Source of the DNA: Bacteroides clarus YIT 12056
GTDB taxonomy: Bacteria > Bacteroidota > Bacteroidia > Bacteroidales > Bacteroidaceae
Assembly (NCBI RefSeq): GCF_900129655.1
Contig: NZ_FQWK01000002.1
Location: 496,001 to 560,000 of the forward strand
Length of the DNA stretch: 64,000 nucleotides
Direction of reading: 5' to 3'
Below are positions 36,553 through 46,028 of this stretch, one piece after another. The notes beneath the pieces are model-generated. The model saw only the letters and a list, made by a program, of their open reading frames with translations, did not search any database and was not told the origin of the DNA. Numbering within the stretch: the stretch's first letter is position 1; each line of letters starts with the position of its first letter. The translations under genes and the position numbers were made by a program.

Positions 36553-37698
36553 TTAGTCAACATAGACTGTATTCTCACAAAGTGTTAACGTTACCTTTTT
36601 TAAACGATTCATTAAACGAATAGTTTCTTCGATGCCGCTTTGGCGATTGGACATAAAATGTATGCGATATGCCATGGCTTCTTTATTTCTAAATGTAACG
36701 TTCACATTATACCAACGTCCGATAGACTTCATGATATCTGCCAACGGCAGTTCGTCAAAATAGAAATATCCGTCTTTCCAATAAGTATAGGCTTCACTGT
36801 TTACTTCTTTCACCTCAAACAATCCATCGGAAAGAAGCATGGCGTCTTTACCCGGTTCCAAATCCACAAAACGTGCATTTTCATGACTGCGAACCTGTAC
36901 TTTACCGCTAATCAGTGTTACATGACTGTCTTCAGCCGTATAACTTTTCACATTAAATTCTGTTCCTAGAACCTTAGTCTGCAAATAATCTGTCTTTACG
37001 ATAAAAGGCTTTGCGTCTTTTGTAACTTTAAAGTACGCTTCTCCTTCAAGAAAAACCGTACGTTCCTTTTCTATAAAAGCGGTAGGATAAACCAATTTAC
37101 TATTGGCATTCAGCCAAACCTCCGTACCATCACAAAGAATCAATTTGAATGTCTCGCCTCTGGGAATTACAATAGAATGAGTCTGCAACATTTTTTTTAC
37201 TACCGGAACGGAAGTCTTTGCCAGATTGGTATAATCAAGAGTTCGCCGTTTTTCCACCTGTTTGTTTTCTTTTTTAGGCTCATCGTCCAAAAAGAACTGC
37301 TTACCGTCATTTAATTCCAGAACAATACGTTGCTCATTCGGATCTGCAGCAAACACCGTGACTGATTTAGGCGAAGTAACCGGTACATTAAATAGATAAT
37401 TCAATGAAAAAAAAGCTCCTACCAAGATAGCTGCCACCGAACCGCTCCATATCCAAAACATCTTAAGATATTTTTTCCTATTGCGTCTGCCTTTCAAACG
37501 GGCTAGCTCAGCCTCAACGTCGACCATACCGGAAGCTTGGTGCTTATGTAAAAGATATCTGACACCCATCAAATCCTTACAGGCATCTAATGTCTCCGCA
37601 TCTTCCAAATCTTCCCATTTCTTATCAGAAATATCGGATGAGCTCTCCATTAAATCCAATGCTTTCTCAAATTCAGATGTACTATCTTGATTACTCAT
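36553..37698 (-). CDS. FecR-family anti-sigma factor
   Basis: 381 aa, one transmembrane segment at about 81-103 (after RRNRKKYLK), a cytoplasmic N-terminal sigma-binding part, a periplasmic FecR domain (about 180-275, with PRGETFKLILCDGTEVWLNANSKLVYP and VLGTEFNVKSY) and a C-terminal DUF4974-like STN-interacting region (about 315-381). It should hold the ECF sigma factor until the SusC transducer reports ligand. It lies between the sigma gene and susC, the usual order for this trans-envelope signalling system. Confidence 0.95.
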   Translation of the reverse strand: MSNQDSTSEFEKALDLMESSSDISDKKWEDLEDAETLDACKDLMGVRYLLHKHQASGMVDVEAELARLKGRRNRKKYLKMFWIWSGSVAAILVGAFFSLNYLFNVPVTSPKSVTVFAADPNEQRIVLELNDGKQFFLDDEPKKENKQVEKRRTLDYTNLAKTSVPVVKKMLQTHSIVIPRGETFKLILCDGTEVWLNANSKLVYPTAFIEKERTVFLEGEAYFKVTKDAKPFIVKTDYLQTKVLGTEFNVKSYTAEDSHVTLISGKVQVRSHENARFVDLEPGKDAMLLSDGLFEVKEVNSEAYTYWKDGYFYFDELPLADIMKSIGRWYNVNVTFRNKEAMAYRIHFMSNRQSGIEETIRLMNRLKKVTLTLCENTVYVD

Positions 37699-37777
37699 AA
37701 ATCCGCTAATTAGTTAATACTCTATTATAATTGCGTTTATAAAACTTATTTTGAACCGTTTAGCCTATTTTTTAGGT

Positions 37778-38266
37778 TTATTTAGCAAATTCTTCCCGAA
37801 TTGCTTTCAAGGCTTTAACAATATGTTTTCTAACCGCACTTATGCTTATATTCAATTCTGCGGCTACTTCTTTATACTTCTTCTCATGTAGATAGCACTC
37901 TTCCAGGATGTGTCTCGTATGCGGTGTCATTCCATCCAATACTTTCTGAATCTTCACCATACGTTCGTCTTGTTCCTTAAATTCCACTTCAGTATAATTT
38001 TCATACAATTTCTGAGAGAATTCAGCATAAGCGTAATGTATGTCTTGGTGTCTCAGATAGTCGATAGAACGATTGCGTACATATATAAAGAGATACGACT
38101 TAGCCGTGGCCTTCTCTATCCTATCAAAATTCTTCCATATATATTCAAAAGCATCGCTCGCTATATCACGGCTTACTTCCCAATTGTTAATGAGAGAATG
38201 TGCATAGGAATAAAGAGGGACATAATATTCTTTAAAAAAGAAATCAAAGTCAGCAAAGTCCTCCAC
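37778..38266 (-). CDS. ECF sigma-70 factor of the Bacteroides PUL type
   Basis: 162 aa with region 2 (DFDFFFKEYYVPLYSYAHSLI, DIASDAFEYIWKNFDRI, RNRSIDYLRHQDI) and region 4 (TPHTRHILEECYLHEKKYKEVAAELNIS, VRKHIVKALKAI). It is an ECF factor without region 1 or 3 and should direct transcription of the SusC-to-FISUMP operon when released by FecR. Such sigma/anti-sigma pairs in Bacteroides are most often linked to host-glycan loci. No housekeeping-type promoter is evident just before susC, which fits an ECF-driven promoter; this is weak evidence. Confidence 0.95.
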   Translation of the reverse strand: MEDFADFDFFFKEYYVPLYSYAHSLINNWEVSRDIASDAFEYIWKNFDRIEKATAKSYLFIYVRNRSIDYLRHQDIHYAYAEFSQKLYENYTEVEFKEQDERMVKIQKVLDGMTPHTRHILEECYLHEKKYKEVAAELNISISAVRKHIVKALKAIREEFAK

Positions 38267-38422
38267 CTTTTACAATTTATTATTTATCTTAAACAAATTC
38301 GCCAGCGAAATTAATTATTATAATAATAAAGAAAAAGCAGAATCTTCTCTTTCAGCCTCTAAAAGAGTTATATAATATTAATACATTAAAAATCGAGCTA
38401 ACAAAAAGCCGTTCCAGGTTGT

Positions 38423-38632
38423 TTAATCTTGCTGTTTATCCGATAAAAGTTTTTTGACCTCACAATCTGCCTTGGTTAATTTATCACTACAAAATGCAAT
38501 GATTTCATTCGCTTCTTTTATCTTTTCGGCAAGTGCATCTATTTCCAACTCATTGTTGTCTATCTGACTGACAATTTTCTCCAGCCGTTCCATTGCTTGG
38601 GAATACGTCTCTTTTTTCTTGGGTGTAGGCAT
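38423..38632 (-). CDS. xseB: Exodeoxyribonuclease VII small subunit
   Basis: 69 aa helical protein with the family signature YSQAMERLEKIVSQIDNNELEIDALAEKIKEA. It joins XseA in the nuclease that degrades single-stranded DNA into oligonucleotides. It starts four bases after xseA ends. Confidence 0.93.
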   Translation of the reverse strand: MPTPKKKETYSQAMERLEKIVSQIDNNELEIDALAEKIKEANEIIAFCSDKLTKADCEVKKLLSDKQQD

Positions 38633-38636
38633 AGGA

Positions 38637-39887
38637 TTATTTATTTTTTGACGATTTATTCGTTACTACTGAAATCACTTCTCCGTGATACAATCGAGTG
38701 ATGATTTCATCACCCTCGTTTAGGAGAGAAGTGTTCTTTACAGCTTTACCGTTTTTTAATGTAATACTGTAACCACGGGCCAATTGTTTTTCCGGGGAAG
38801 CATCCATCAACCGCTGTTGAAGTAGTTCCAACCGATGATGTTGACGAAACAAAGAAGACGTTACAGCTTGTACAATATCTTTTCGAACGGTAAGTAAAGT
38901 TAATTTCACATCCGAGATACAACTATAAGCAGCGGAAGGAATACGATTCTTACAGGATACTAACCTCTGATGTTCTTGCATCAGCAAATTCCGGGCACCA
39001 TCGTATAAACGGGCAGCCAACAAATCCAACTCATCGGCAGCGTCATTCATACAGTCTATCAGGAATTCCGCAGCAGCAGTAGGAGTCTTGACACGGGTGT
39101 GGGCTACAGAATCAATCACCGTATCGTCACGCTCATGCCCGATACCTGTAATAATAGGTAAAGGAAACTGCGCACAGGCCGCCGCGAGCAAATAAGTATC
39201 AAACCCGGAAAGGTCGGAGGTTGCTCCACCTCCACGAATAATGACCACTACATCGAAATTATCCAAGCGGGAGTTTATCTTGTCCAAAGCAGCCAAAACA
39301 GATTCTTCAACACGCTCACCTTGCATCAATGCCGGAAAAAGCTCCGTATGGAAGTAAAAACCTCCCGGATTATTTTGTAACTGGTGGCAAAAGTCACCGT
39401 ATCCGGCAGCGGTTGGGGAAGAAATAACCGCGATACGCTGCGGCAAGCGAGGTATTTTCAATTCTTTATTTAAAGTGAGTACCCCTTCTTCTTCCAATTG
39501 TTTCAGAATTTCCTTACGGCGACGAGCCATATCACCCAAAGTATAGGTGGGGTCTATATCCTGTACCGTAAGACTGTATCCATACAGCTCATGGAAGCTG
39601 ACGGTAACTTGCACCAACACTTTGATACCCGAAACAAATGCCTGTCCTGTGGCTTCCTCAAAATAAGGTTTCAACAGACGAAATACATTCGACCAGATTG
39701 TCCCCCTTGCCTTGGCTATCAAACTATTACTACGGGCATCCTTCTGTACGAACTCCAGATAACAATGTCCGGTGCTGTTGGTACGTACATCACTTAATTC
39801 CGCCTGTATCCAATAGGTATCAGGCAGACATTGTTCCAAGCTTCGGCGTACCAGAGCATTCAAGTCGTATAGTGATAATGCATCCAC
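38637..39887 (-). CDS. xseA: Exodeoxyribonuclease VII large subunit
   Basis: 416 aa catalytic subunit with an N-terminal OB fold (about 1-110, YWIQAELSDVRTNSTGHCYLEFVQKD), the catalytic core with VISSPTAAGYGDFCHQL, VIIRGGGATSDLSGFD and GIGHERDDTVIDSVAHTRVKTPTAAAEF, and a helical C-terminus ending in RGYSITLKNGKAV. It degrades single-stranded DNA from both ends together with XseB. Upstream genes on the same strand are the subtilase and mnmA. Confidence 0.95.
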   Translation of the reverse strand: MDALSLYDLNALVRRSLEQCLPDTYWIQAELSDVRTNSTGHCYLEFVQKDARSNSLIAKARGTIWSNVFRLLKPYFEEATGQAFVSGIKVLVQVTVSFHELYGYSLTVQDIDPTYTLGDMARRRKEILKQLEEEGVLTLNKELKIPRLPQRIAVISSPTAAGYGDFCHQLQNNPGGFYFHTELFPALMQGERVEESVLAALDKINSRLDNFDVVVIIRGGGATSDLSGFDTYLLAAACAQFPLPIITGIGHERDDTVIDSVAHTRVKTPTAAAEFLIDCMNDAADELDLLAARLYDGARNLLMQEHQRLVSCKNRIPSAAYSCISDVKLTLLTVRKDIVQAVTSSLFRQHHRLELLQQRLMDASPEKQLARGYSITLKNGKAVKNTSLLNEGDEIITRLYHGEVISVVTNKSSKNK

Positions 39888-39928
39888 GTTTTTAAATATA
39901 AAGTATAGGTTTGAAGGTTTCTGTTTTT

Positions 39929-41302
39929 TTACTTCTTTTGCTTATAACTATTATAAGCTTTCCACATATCCGGCACACCATAACCATAGATATTATCCGG
40001 ATAGTCGGCACGGTCACCGGAAGTACGAACCAATTCAATCAGTTCCTTCGCGGTCAGCCGGGGACATGCCTGCCATAAACAAGCCACCATTCCACACATG
40101 ATGGGCGAAGAAAAAGAAGTCCCGTTTGCTTTGCCTTGATTCCCGTCCGTACGAATCACATCCGCTCCTTCACCCACAGCTACAACATCCGGTTTAATCC
40201 GGTTATCGGCCGTATTGCCGATAGAAGAGAACGGAGCCAGTACCGCTTGTTTGTTTATAGCGCCTACCGTCAATACATTCTCAGCATCTCCCGGAGGAGT
40301 TATCTTTTTCCAAGCCCCCATTCCCGAATTACCGGCACTGCACACCAACACCATACCCTTATCAGCTATATGTGAGGCCTGACGAGACATCAAAGCATGG
40401 CGTCCATCCAAATCACGGTATTTATAATTTTTCGATTTATCATCGAAAGCATAATATCCCAAAGAGGTATTAAGCACGTCCACACCCACACTATCGGCAA
40501 ATTCTACGGCGGCAGCCCAATAGTCCTGCTCTACCAAATGCTCGGAATATTCATCCTCACTGCGAAGCAGCCAAAAAGAAGCCTCAGGTGCGGTACCCGT
40601 CATAATACCCGGCCGGTTCATTCCGATACAAGAAAGCACACTCAGTCCATGACTGCTCTCAGCAAATAAATCCGCCTGAGGATTGACAAAATCTTTAACA
40701 CCTAAGACACGGATATTCCGCATTGCCGTTATCTTATCCAAATTATGAAATCCGGCATCAATGACAGCAATCGTCATTCCCTGCCCCTTAAATCCGGCAT
40801 CATGCAATTTATCTCCATTGCTCAACTGAATTTGGGTGATAGCAGGTCCGTAAATACTGTCAGTGTATATCTTCGGCTCATTAATTACAGAATCACGTGT
40901 TGCGACCCTCGTCCCTTCATTCATTTTCGGAGCAGTCCATACCTTTTCCGCAGTACGTACAAACGGCAATGCGGCAATACGGTCAATCAAAGTAGAATCA
41001 TTGCAGGAAACCGTAACAAAGTTTTCCCATTTTCCCGCAACCACGATATTCACTCCTTGTCTGCGTATCTCATCGATATACTTACGGCAAACCGGCAGAT
41101 CGGTGGAGTCAATCGCCAGATTCTGTTTTTGGCGTCTTGCAATGGCTTTCTCCGAAAGAAACTGTTCCGGACGTTCCAATGAATAAACGGTAGCTGCCTT
41201 GTCTCTTAAACTAATACGATATTTCAACGTATCTTGCTGTGCCGATGCACCTGCCACAAACAACGCTAAAACTGAAAGAATAATTAATCTCTTCCTCATC
41301 AA
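39929..41302 (-). CDS. Exported S8-family serine peptidase (subtilase)
   Basis: 457 aa with signal peptide ending ASAQQ (about residue 21). After a prodomain-like region (about 25-150) comes the subtilisin fold with catalytic Asp182 (VIDAGFHN), His218 (SSHGLS) and Ser396 (NGTSFSSP), and the oxyanion Asn in CSAGNSG. No C-terminal sorting domain is seen; it ends soon after the catalytic domain. Probably periplasmic or secreted; substrate unknown. The gap to mnmA is 35 bases. Confidence 0.9.
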   Translation of the reverse strand: MMRKRLIILSVLALFVAGASAQQDTLKYRISLRDKAATVYSLERPEQFLSEKAIARRQKQNLAIDSTDLPVCRKYIDEIRRQGVNIVVAGKWENFVTVSCNDSTLIDRIAALPFVRTAEKVWTAPKMNEGTRVATRDSVINEPKIYTDSIYGPAITQIQLSNGDKLHDAGFKGQGMTIAVIDAGFHNLDKITAMRNIRVLGVKDFVNPQADLFAESSHGLSVLSCIGMNRPGIMTGTAPEASFWLLRSEDEYSEHLVEQDYWAAAVEFADSVGVDVLNTSLGYYAFDDKSKNYKYRDLDGRHALMSRQASHIADKGMVLVCSAGNSGMGAWKKITPPGDAENVLTVGAINKQAVLAPFSSIGNTADNRIKPDVVAVGEGADVIRTDGNQGKANGTSFSSPIMCGMVACLWQACPRLTAKELIELVRTSGDRADYPDNIYGYGVPDMWKAYNSYKQKK

Positions 41303-41337
41303 TCTCTTTTTATTTTCAAATTTCCATTCTTAATTCT

Positions 41338-42420
41338 CTAAATATACATACCGATACCCCGTTGCGAAGCGATAAACGAACCGCCTGCCACCCGTTTTCC
41401 GATGTAGAATACAGCAGATTGTCCCGGTGCAATGGCAGATGCTTCCGCCTCAAAATGTACCAGTAACCGTCCGTCTTCCAGGCGTTTTACCGAACAAGGA
41501 ACCGGCTTACTGCGATAGCGGATGCGAACCGTCAGTCCACTGCTTCCGAGAACCTCTCCCTCATCAATCAGATTATCCTGTTCCGCAAGCATATATTCCG
41601 CTTTGAGTTGCTCTGCATCTCCCAGCATTACGGTATTCTTCTGCGGATTGATTTTCAACACATAAGCAGGTTTTCCCAATGCGATTTCAAGTCCTTTCCG
41701 TTGTCCGATGGTATAGTAAGGAAAGCCCTTATGCTCTCCCAACTTCACCCCTTCCGAATTGACAAACCAGCCCGGTCCTACTTCATCGTCTATCTCCGGA
41801 GAATGTTCGCGCAGAAAATCCCGATAATCTCCCTTTATGAAACAGACTTCCATGCTTTCCCCTTCTTCGGCCTTCAGCGTATAACCTTTATCCCGTAGGT
41901 AATCACGCACTTGCAATTTTGTATATGCTCCTAATGGAAAAAGGCAGCGTCTCAAAACATCCTGCCCCAGTTTCCAAAGAAAATAAGACTGATCTTTCTT
42001 CTCATCGTCCCCGGCGACTATGTATATTTTCCCATTCAGTTCTTCCAAACGGGTATAGTGCCCCGTAGCAATATACCGGCAATTCAATTTATCCGCCCAC
42101 TCCGTAAAAATACGGAACTTAAACAGAGGGTTGCACATCACACAAGGATTGGGTGTCCGCCCCTGTCGGTATTCATCTATAAAATTCCGAACAATCACAT
42201 TGCGAAAGGCCTCACGTTCGTCAGCCACATGATGTTCAATGCCCATACTCCGAGCCAGTTGACGGGCCTCTAACGGTTCGTCTCCCCACACCCACATCGT
42301 AAGGCCGATTATCTCGTAGCCCTGTTCTTGCAGCATCAAACATGTAGCGGTACTGTCAATACCACCGCTCATACCAACCAGCACTCGCTTTTCTATCTTG
42401 TTCATTTCTCGGATATTCAT
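41338..42420 (-). CDS. mnmA: tRNA-specific 2-thiouridylase MnmA
   Basis: Adds sulfur to U34 of Lys, Glu and Gln tRNAs. The start at 42420 (MNIREMNKI) is chosen; a start five codons later is possible and the 58-codon extension upstream is unrelated in character and overlaps the promoter. The 360-aa protein shows the PP-loop [10 protein letters not shown], the first catalytic Cys in TPNPCVMCN, the second in EVCFIKGD, and [15 protein letters not shown] and [16 protein letters not shown] -7-like element (minus strand TATTTTTG, 42433-42440) lies very close upstream. Confidence 0.95.
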   Translation of the reverse strand: MNIREMNKIEKRVLVGMSGGIDSTATCLMLQEQGYEIIGLTMWVWGDEPLEARQLARSMGIEHHVADEREAFRNVIVRNFIDEYRQGRTPNPCVMCNPLFKFRIFTEWADKLNCRYIATGHYTRLEELNGKIYIVAGDDEKKDQSYFLWKLGQDVLRRCLFPLGAYTKLQVRDYLRDKGYTLKAEEGESMEVCFIKGDYRDFLREHSPEIDDEVGPGWFVNSEGVKLGEHKGFPYYTIGQRKGLEIALGKPAYVLKINPQKNTVMLGDAEQLKAEYMLAEQDNLIDEGEVLGSSGLTVRIRYRSKPVPCSVKRLEDGRLLVHFEAEASAIAPGQSAVFYIGKRVAGGSFIASQRGIGMYI

Positions 42421-42573
42421 CGTTTTAGCCTGCAAAAATACGGGTTTTCGAGTAGAAGACAGAGAAAAGCCCCGCCTTTTTAGCAAGACTTCACATAGAT
42501 ACATATAGTTTTCTCTCTGATTTTGTAACAAAAACGAAACGTATATGACATAAAAACACAACATATATGACCG

Positions 42574-42581
42574 TATCTTTG
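42574..42581 (+). promoter_or_regulatory. -7 element for the porin gene
   Basis: TATCTTTG matches TAnnTTTG, 31 bases before the porin ATG. No clear -33 TTTG at the usual spacing. Confidence 0.5.
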
Positions 42582-42611
42582 CCGCCGTAAACAAATCGAC
42601 AACAACAAATT

Positions 42612-43667
42612 ATGAAAAAAAGCGCATTGATGCTGCTCATCATCCTGCTGCCCTTTACGGCGAAAGCCCAAAGTGCCTACAACAACGAGGACGGAAAGAA
42701 GATAAACAAGGAAAAACTGGAAACAAAAGACTATCTGCCCGAAATTCATGGAACCATCCGCTCCAAATACGAATACCAGACCACTATGGGCGCCGGACGC
42801 TTTGAAGTGCGAAACGCACGTGTCAGTGTCACCGGTAATGTCTTGCCGATTGTGGCCTATAAAGCCGAAATCGACCTGTCGGACGAAGGAAGCATCAAAA
42901 TGCTCGATGCCTATGCACGCCTGTTTCCGGCAAAAGGGCTGACAGTAACCGCCGGACAGATGCGTGTGCCCTTTACCATCGACGCACACCGCTCACCACA
43001 CCAACAATATTTTGCCAACCGTTCATTCATCGCCAAACAAGTAGGTAACGTGCGTGATGTGGGTGTCACACTGGGATATACCCTGCCTACCGAACTACCC
43101 ATCACGATAGAAGGCGGACTGTACAACGGTTCGGGACTGACCAATCAAAAGGAATGGCATAAAGAAATAAATTATTCCGCCAAAGCCCAATTCCTTTTCA
43201 CCAAAGGGCTGAACCTGACACTGAGCGTACAAAGCATACAGCCGGAAGAGATACGCGTACAATCATACGATGTCGGCGCTTACTATGAGTTCCACCGCTT
43301 CCATATCGAAGGTGAATATCTATACAAGCAATACTCCGACAACGCCTTCGGAGATGTACAGGCCGTAAACACATTTATCAATTACGACCTTCCCCTGCGG
43401 AAAGTATTCAATAAAATGTCTTTCCTGCTACGCTACGACATGATGACAGACCAAAGTGACGCCAAAACAACCGACGAGGAAACCGGTTCATTAATCACCA
43501 CCGACTACAAACGCCAGCGACTGACAGGCGGTATCACTTTCAGTCTCAGTAAAGCGTTCCGCACAGACCTGCGTCTGAATTACGAAAAGTATTTCTATGC
43601 CCGCAACAGTATTGCAAAAGAATCTGAACAAGACAAAATCGTACTGGAACTGATGATACGATTCTAA
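42612..43667 (+). CDS. OprP/OprO-type phosphate-selective porin family protein
   Basis: 351 aa outer-membrane beta-barrel with sec signal (ends TAKAQ, about residue 19). The family pattern is visible in FEVRNARVSVTGNV, YKAEIDLSDEGSIKMLDAYARLFP, GQMRVPFTIDAHRS and a terminal Phe. Such porins pass small anions such as phosphate; selectivity cannot be read here. It is divergent from mnmA and followed by an unrelated gene. Confidence 0.88.
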   Translation: MKKSALMLLIILLPFTAKAQSAYNNEDGKKINKEKLETKDYLPEIHGTIRSKYEYQTTMGAGRFEVRNARVSVTGNVLPIVAYKAEIDLSDEGSIKMLDAYARLFPAKGLTVTAGQMRVPFTIDAHRSPHQQYFANRSFIAKQVGNVRDVGVTLGYTLPTELPITIEGGLYNGSGLTNQKEWHKEINYSAKAQFLFTKGLNLTLSVQSIQPEEIRVQSYDVGAYYEFHRFHIEGEYLYKQYSDNAFGDVQAVNTFINYDLPLRKVFNKMSFLLRYDMMTDQSDAKTTDEETGSLITTDYKRQRLTGGITFSLSKAFRTDLRLNYEKYFYARNSIAKESEQDKIVLELMIRF

Positions 43668-43678
43668 ATAAAATTCCG

Positions 43679-43686
43679 TATATTTG
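43679..43686 (+). promoter_or_regulatory. candidate -7 element for the ExoX-C-like gene
   Basis: TATATTTG, a TAnnTTTG match 18 bases before the ATG at 43705 and just past the porin stop. This would give a very short leader. Confidence 0.4.
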
Positions 43687-43704
43687 GAATAAGCAAATTG
43701 ATGT

Positions 43705-44556
43705 ATGGCAAATCCGCTTATTCCAGGCATCACCGCCACAGAACAAGACTTGTTGTATCAAAAGCTCAATGCATACAACCGGCAAAAGACCTCCTTCAAA
43801 GAAGTTGGCGCTTATCTTGTGGTACTGCCGAGAGCGGACCATCCCCGCTATTCACTTTGGATTTACTCCCCCTTACCCGAAAGGCAATCCATATTTTACA
43901 TATTCGACCTGGACGAAGACGTACACGAAACCTTACGTATATCCAGTACTTTATGTTATTACTCTTCACGCCCTCTGTTTTTAGTGGAATATAACGCCAA
44001 ACGAATGCAGAACAGAGGCGACGACATTATCTCTTTCGGTAAATACCACGGACATTACCTGCACGAGATTCTGCAAGTGGATCCCGGCTATCTCACTTGG
44101 ATAGCTTTTAAGTTCACCCCCCGAATACCCAAGCAAGAACGTTTCGCTCAAATCGCCCGGATATATCATTCCGTATATATCGACATCCTGCAACGAAAAG
44201 CCCAACAACCGTCTATCGGACGCTATCTCGGCAAAGAGGGAGAAAAAGTAGAGAATCTGGTTCTAACCATTTTCAGTGTCCGTCTGGAAGACGATCCCTA
44301 TAAGACGCAGGTCAAAGGTACGACCCCTTACTTCTATGTCCGACAAATACTGAAACTGAAAGACGCCTCCGGAAATCTTGTAACTTTCCGCATCAGCTCT
44401 CGTACGGCAAGCAGGCATTCATGCCAACTGCCGGCCATGGAGCATGCTTACCGGATAGACGAAACAGTCCATATAGCCTCGGCACATATTGCCAACACCT
44501 ATACCATTGGAAAAAACAAATGGACACGACTTAATTATGTAAAAATCCGGCAATAG
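43705..44556 (+). CDS. Unknown protein with an ExoX-C-like motif
   Basis: 283 aa, no signal peptide or membrane segment, so probably cytoplasmic. The middle holds ISFGKYHGHYLHEILQVDPGYLTWIAF (about residues 108-135), which resembles the small domain found at the C-terminus of exonuclease X-like proteins (pattern FGKYKGxxxxEIxxxDPGYLxWL). The N-terminal and C-terminal parts are not recognised; the C-terminus looks beta-rich. No nuclease catalytic motif is visible. A role near DNA is a guess from that one domain. Confidence 0.75.
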   Translation: MANPLIPGITATEQDLLYQKLNAYNRQKTSFKEVGAYLVVLPRADHPRYSLWIYSPLPERQSIFYIFDLDEDVHETLRISSTLCYYSSRPLFLVEYNAKRMQNRGDDIISFGKYHGHYLHEILQVDPGYLTWIAFKFTPRIPKQERFAQIARIYHSVYIDILQRKAQQPSIGRYLGKEGEKVENLVLTIFSVRLEDDPYKTQVKGTTPYFYVRQILKLKDASGNLVTFRISSRTASRHSCQLPAMEHAYRIDETVHIASAHIANTYTIGKNKWTRLNYVKIRQ

Positions 44557-44622
44557 CACAAATCCAGTCAAAAATTCCATTTCAAACATCAATTCATCCA
44601 CCTTTCCCCGGAAAGAAACCCG

Positions 44623-44630
44623 TATTTTTG
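44623..44630 (+). promoter_or_regulatory. -7 element for the GH28 gene
   Basis: TATTTTTG, a TAnnTTTG match 29 bases before the chosen ATG; it also supports the ATG at 44660 over the Met at 44633, which would sit on or before the transcript start. Confidence 0.5.
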
Positions 44631-44659
44631 CCTTGTACATATTTAGATACTGTAATACC

Positions 44660-46018
44660 ATGAAAAAACAATCTGCACTCTGGTGCTTACTTCTCTTATT
44701 GACGATAGTAGCATGCACTGCCACATCCCCCCGGAAAGAAACCGGAGAATGGGCAAAAGTACCCGGAATACTAAAAAATATCGTACCGCCTGCATTTGCC
44801 GATACGATTTATGATGTGACCGAATACGGAGCAAAAGACGATACAGCTTTCGACAGCCGTCCCGCCATCCTGAAAGCCATCAATCAATGTAACACCGATG
44901 GAGGCGGTACCGTACTGATTCCCGCGGGAAACTATTTCATCAAAGGAGCCATTACGCTGAAAAGTAACATCAACCTGCACATCGCCGAGGGTGCACGTCT
45001 GGAATTCTCTACCGAAGCCGCCGACTACCTTCCTATGGTACTGACTAAATGGGAAGGAACGGAATGCTTCAACTACTCTCCCTTTATCTACGCATACCAG
45101 TGCACAAATGTCGCAGTAACCGGCAAAGGTACTATCGACGGAAACGGTTCGGTGACCTTCAACGACTGGCATGCCATACAAGGCCCTGCCGTAGACCGTC
45201 TGCGCCAAATGGGCATCGATTCCGTTCCGGTCTACGAACGCGTATTCGGCGAAGGACATTATCTACGTCCTTGTATGATACAATTTTACGGTTGCAAAAA
45301 CGTATTGGTGGAAGACTTGAAGATATACGATTCTCCTTTCTGGATTATCCACCCCGTATTCTGTGACAACGTAACCGTACGAAACGTATATATCGACAGT
45401 AATAACTACAACAATGACGGCTGCGACCCGGAATCCAGTACCAACGTACTGATAGAGGGAATGGACTTCAATGTAGGCGACGACGGCATCGCCATCAAAT
45501 CCGGACGCGACCAGGACGGCTGGCGCATCGGACAGGCTACGGAAAATGTCATCATCCGCAACTGCCACTTCGCACGTTGGGCTATCACTATCGGAAGCGA
45601 GATGTCCGGCGGAGTACGAAATATCTATATCGAAGACTGCAAGATAGACAGTTGCCGCAATGGCATATACTTCAAGTCCAACTTAGACAGAGGGGGTTAT
45701 TTTGAGAATCTGAATATGCGCCGCATTGAAGCGGATGTCTGTCTATGGGGTGTCATCAATTTCCGTACAAACTATCACGGATACCGGGGCGGCAATCATC
45801 CTACATTGTTCCGTAACATCTGCATTGAAGATGTAACCTGCAACCGTGTGGACAGCGTGGCTCTCATGGCTAACGGACTGCCCGAAGCCAAGCTGTACGA
45901 CATCACCTTGAGAAATATAACCGTAAAGAAAGCCCCGAAAGCCATCCAAATGGAAAATGTGGTAAATCTGACATTGGATAACGTGACGGTTAACGGAAAG
46001 GCGGTAACCGCTCCCTGA
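44660..46018 (+). CDS. GH28 polygalacturonase-like glycoside hydrolase, lipoprotein
   Basis: 452 aa from the ATG at 44660, with a lipoprotein signal ending TIVAC (Cys19). Right-handed beta-helix enzyme with N-terminal ITEYGAKDDTAFDSRPAILKAI-type start, and the GH28 acidic sites in NNDGCDPES and NVGDDGIAIKSGRD. Further motifs are AITIGSEMSGGVRNIYI and NGIYFKSNLDRGG, where classical endo-polygalacturonases have GHG and RIK; this is the pattern of the exo/rhamnogalacturonan-type branch. It acts on pectic galacturonides, inferred. No SusC/D or other pectin genes are nearby, so it is an orphan. Confidence 0.88.
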   Translation: MKKQSALWCLLLLLTIVACTATSPRKETGEWAKVPGILKNIVPPAFADTIYDVTEYGAKDDTAFDSRPAILKAINQCNTDGGGTVLIPAGNYFIKGAITLKSNINLHIAEGARLEFSTEAADYLPMVLTKWEGTECFNYSPFIYAYQCTNVAVTGKGTIDGNGSVTFNDWHAIQGPAVDRLRQMGIDSVPVYERVFGEGHYLRPCMIQFYGCKNVLVEDLKIYDSPFWIIHPVFCDNVTVRNVYIDSNNYNNDGCDPESSTNVLIEGMDFNVGDDGIAIKSGRDQDGWRIGQATENVIIRNCHFARWAITIGSEMSGGVRNIYIEDCKIDSCRNGIYFKSNLDRGGYFENLNMRRIEADVCLWGVINFRTNYHGYRGGNHPTLFRNICIEDVTCNRVDSVALMANGLPEAKLYDITLRNITVKKAPKAIQMENVVNLTLDNVTVNGKAVTAP

Positions 46019-46028
46019 TTAAATCAGA

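Noticed and set aside
44660..46018. GH28 as an inactive enzyme because GHG and RIK motifs are missing
   Set aside because: The acidic residues are present and the replacement pattern is known in exo/rhamnogalacturonan-type members.
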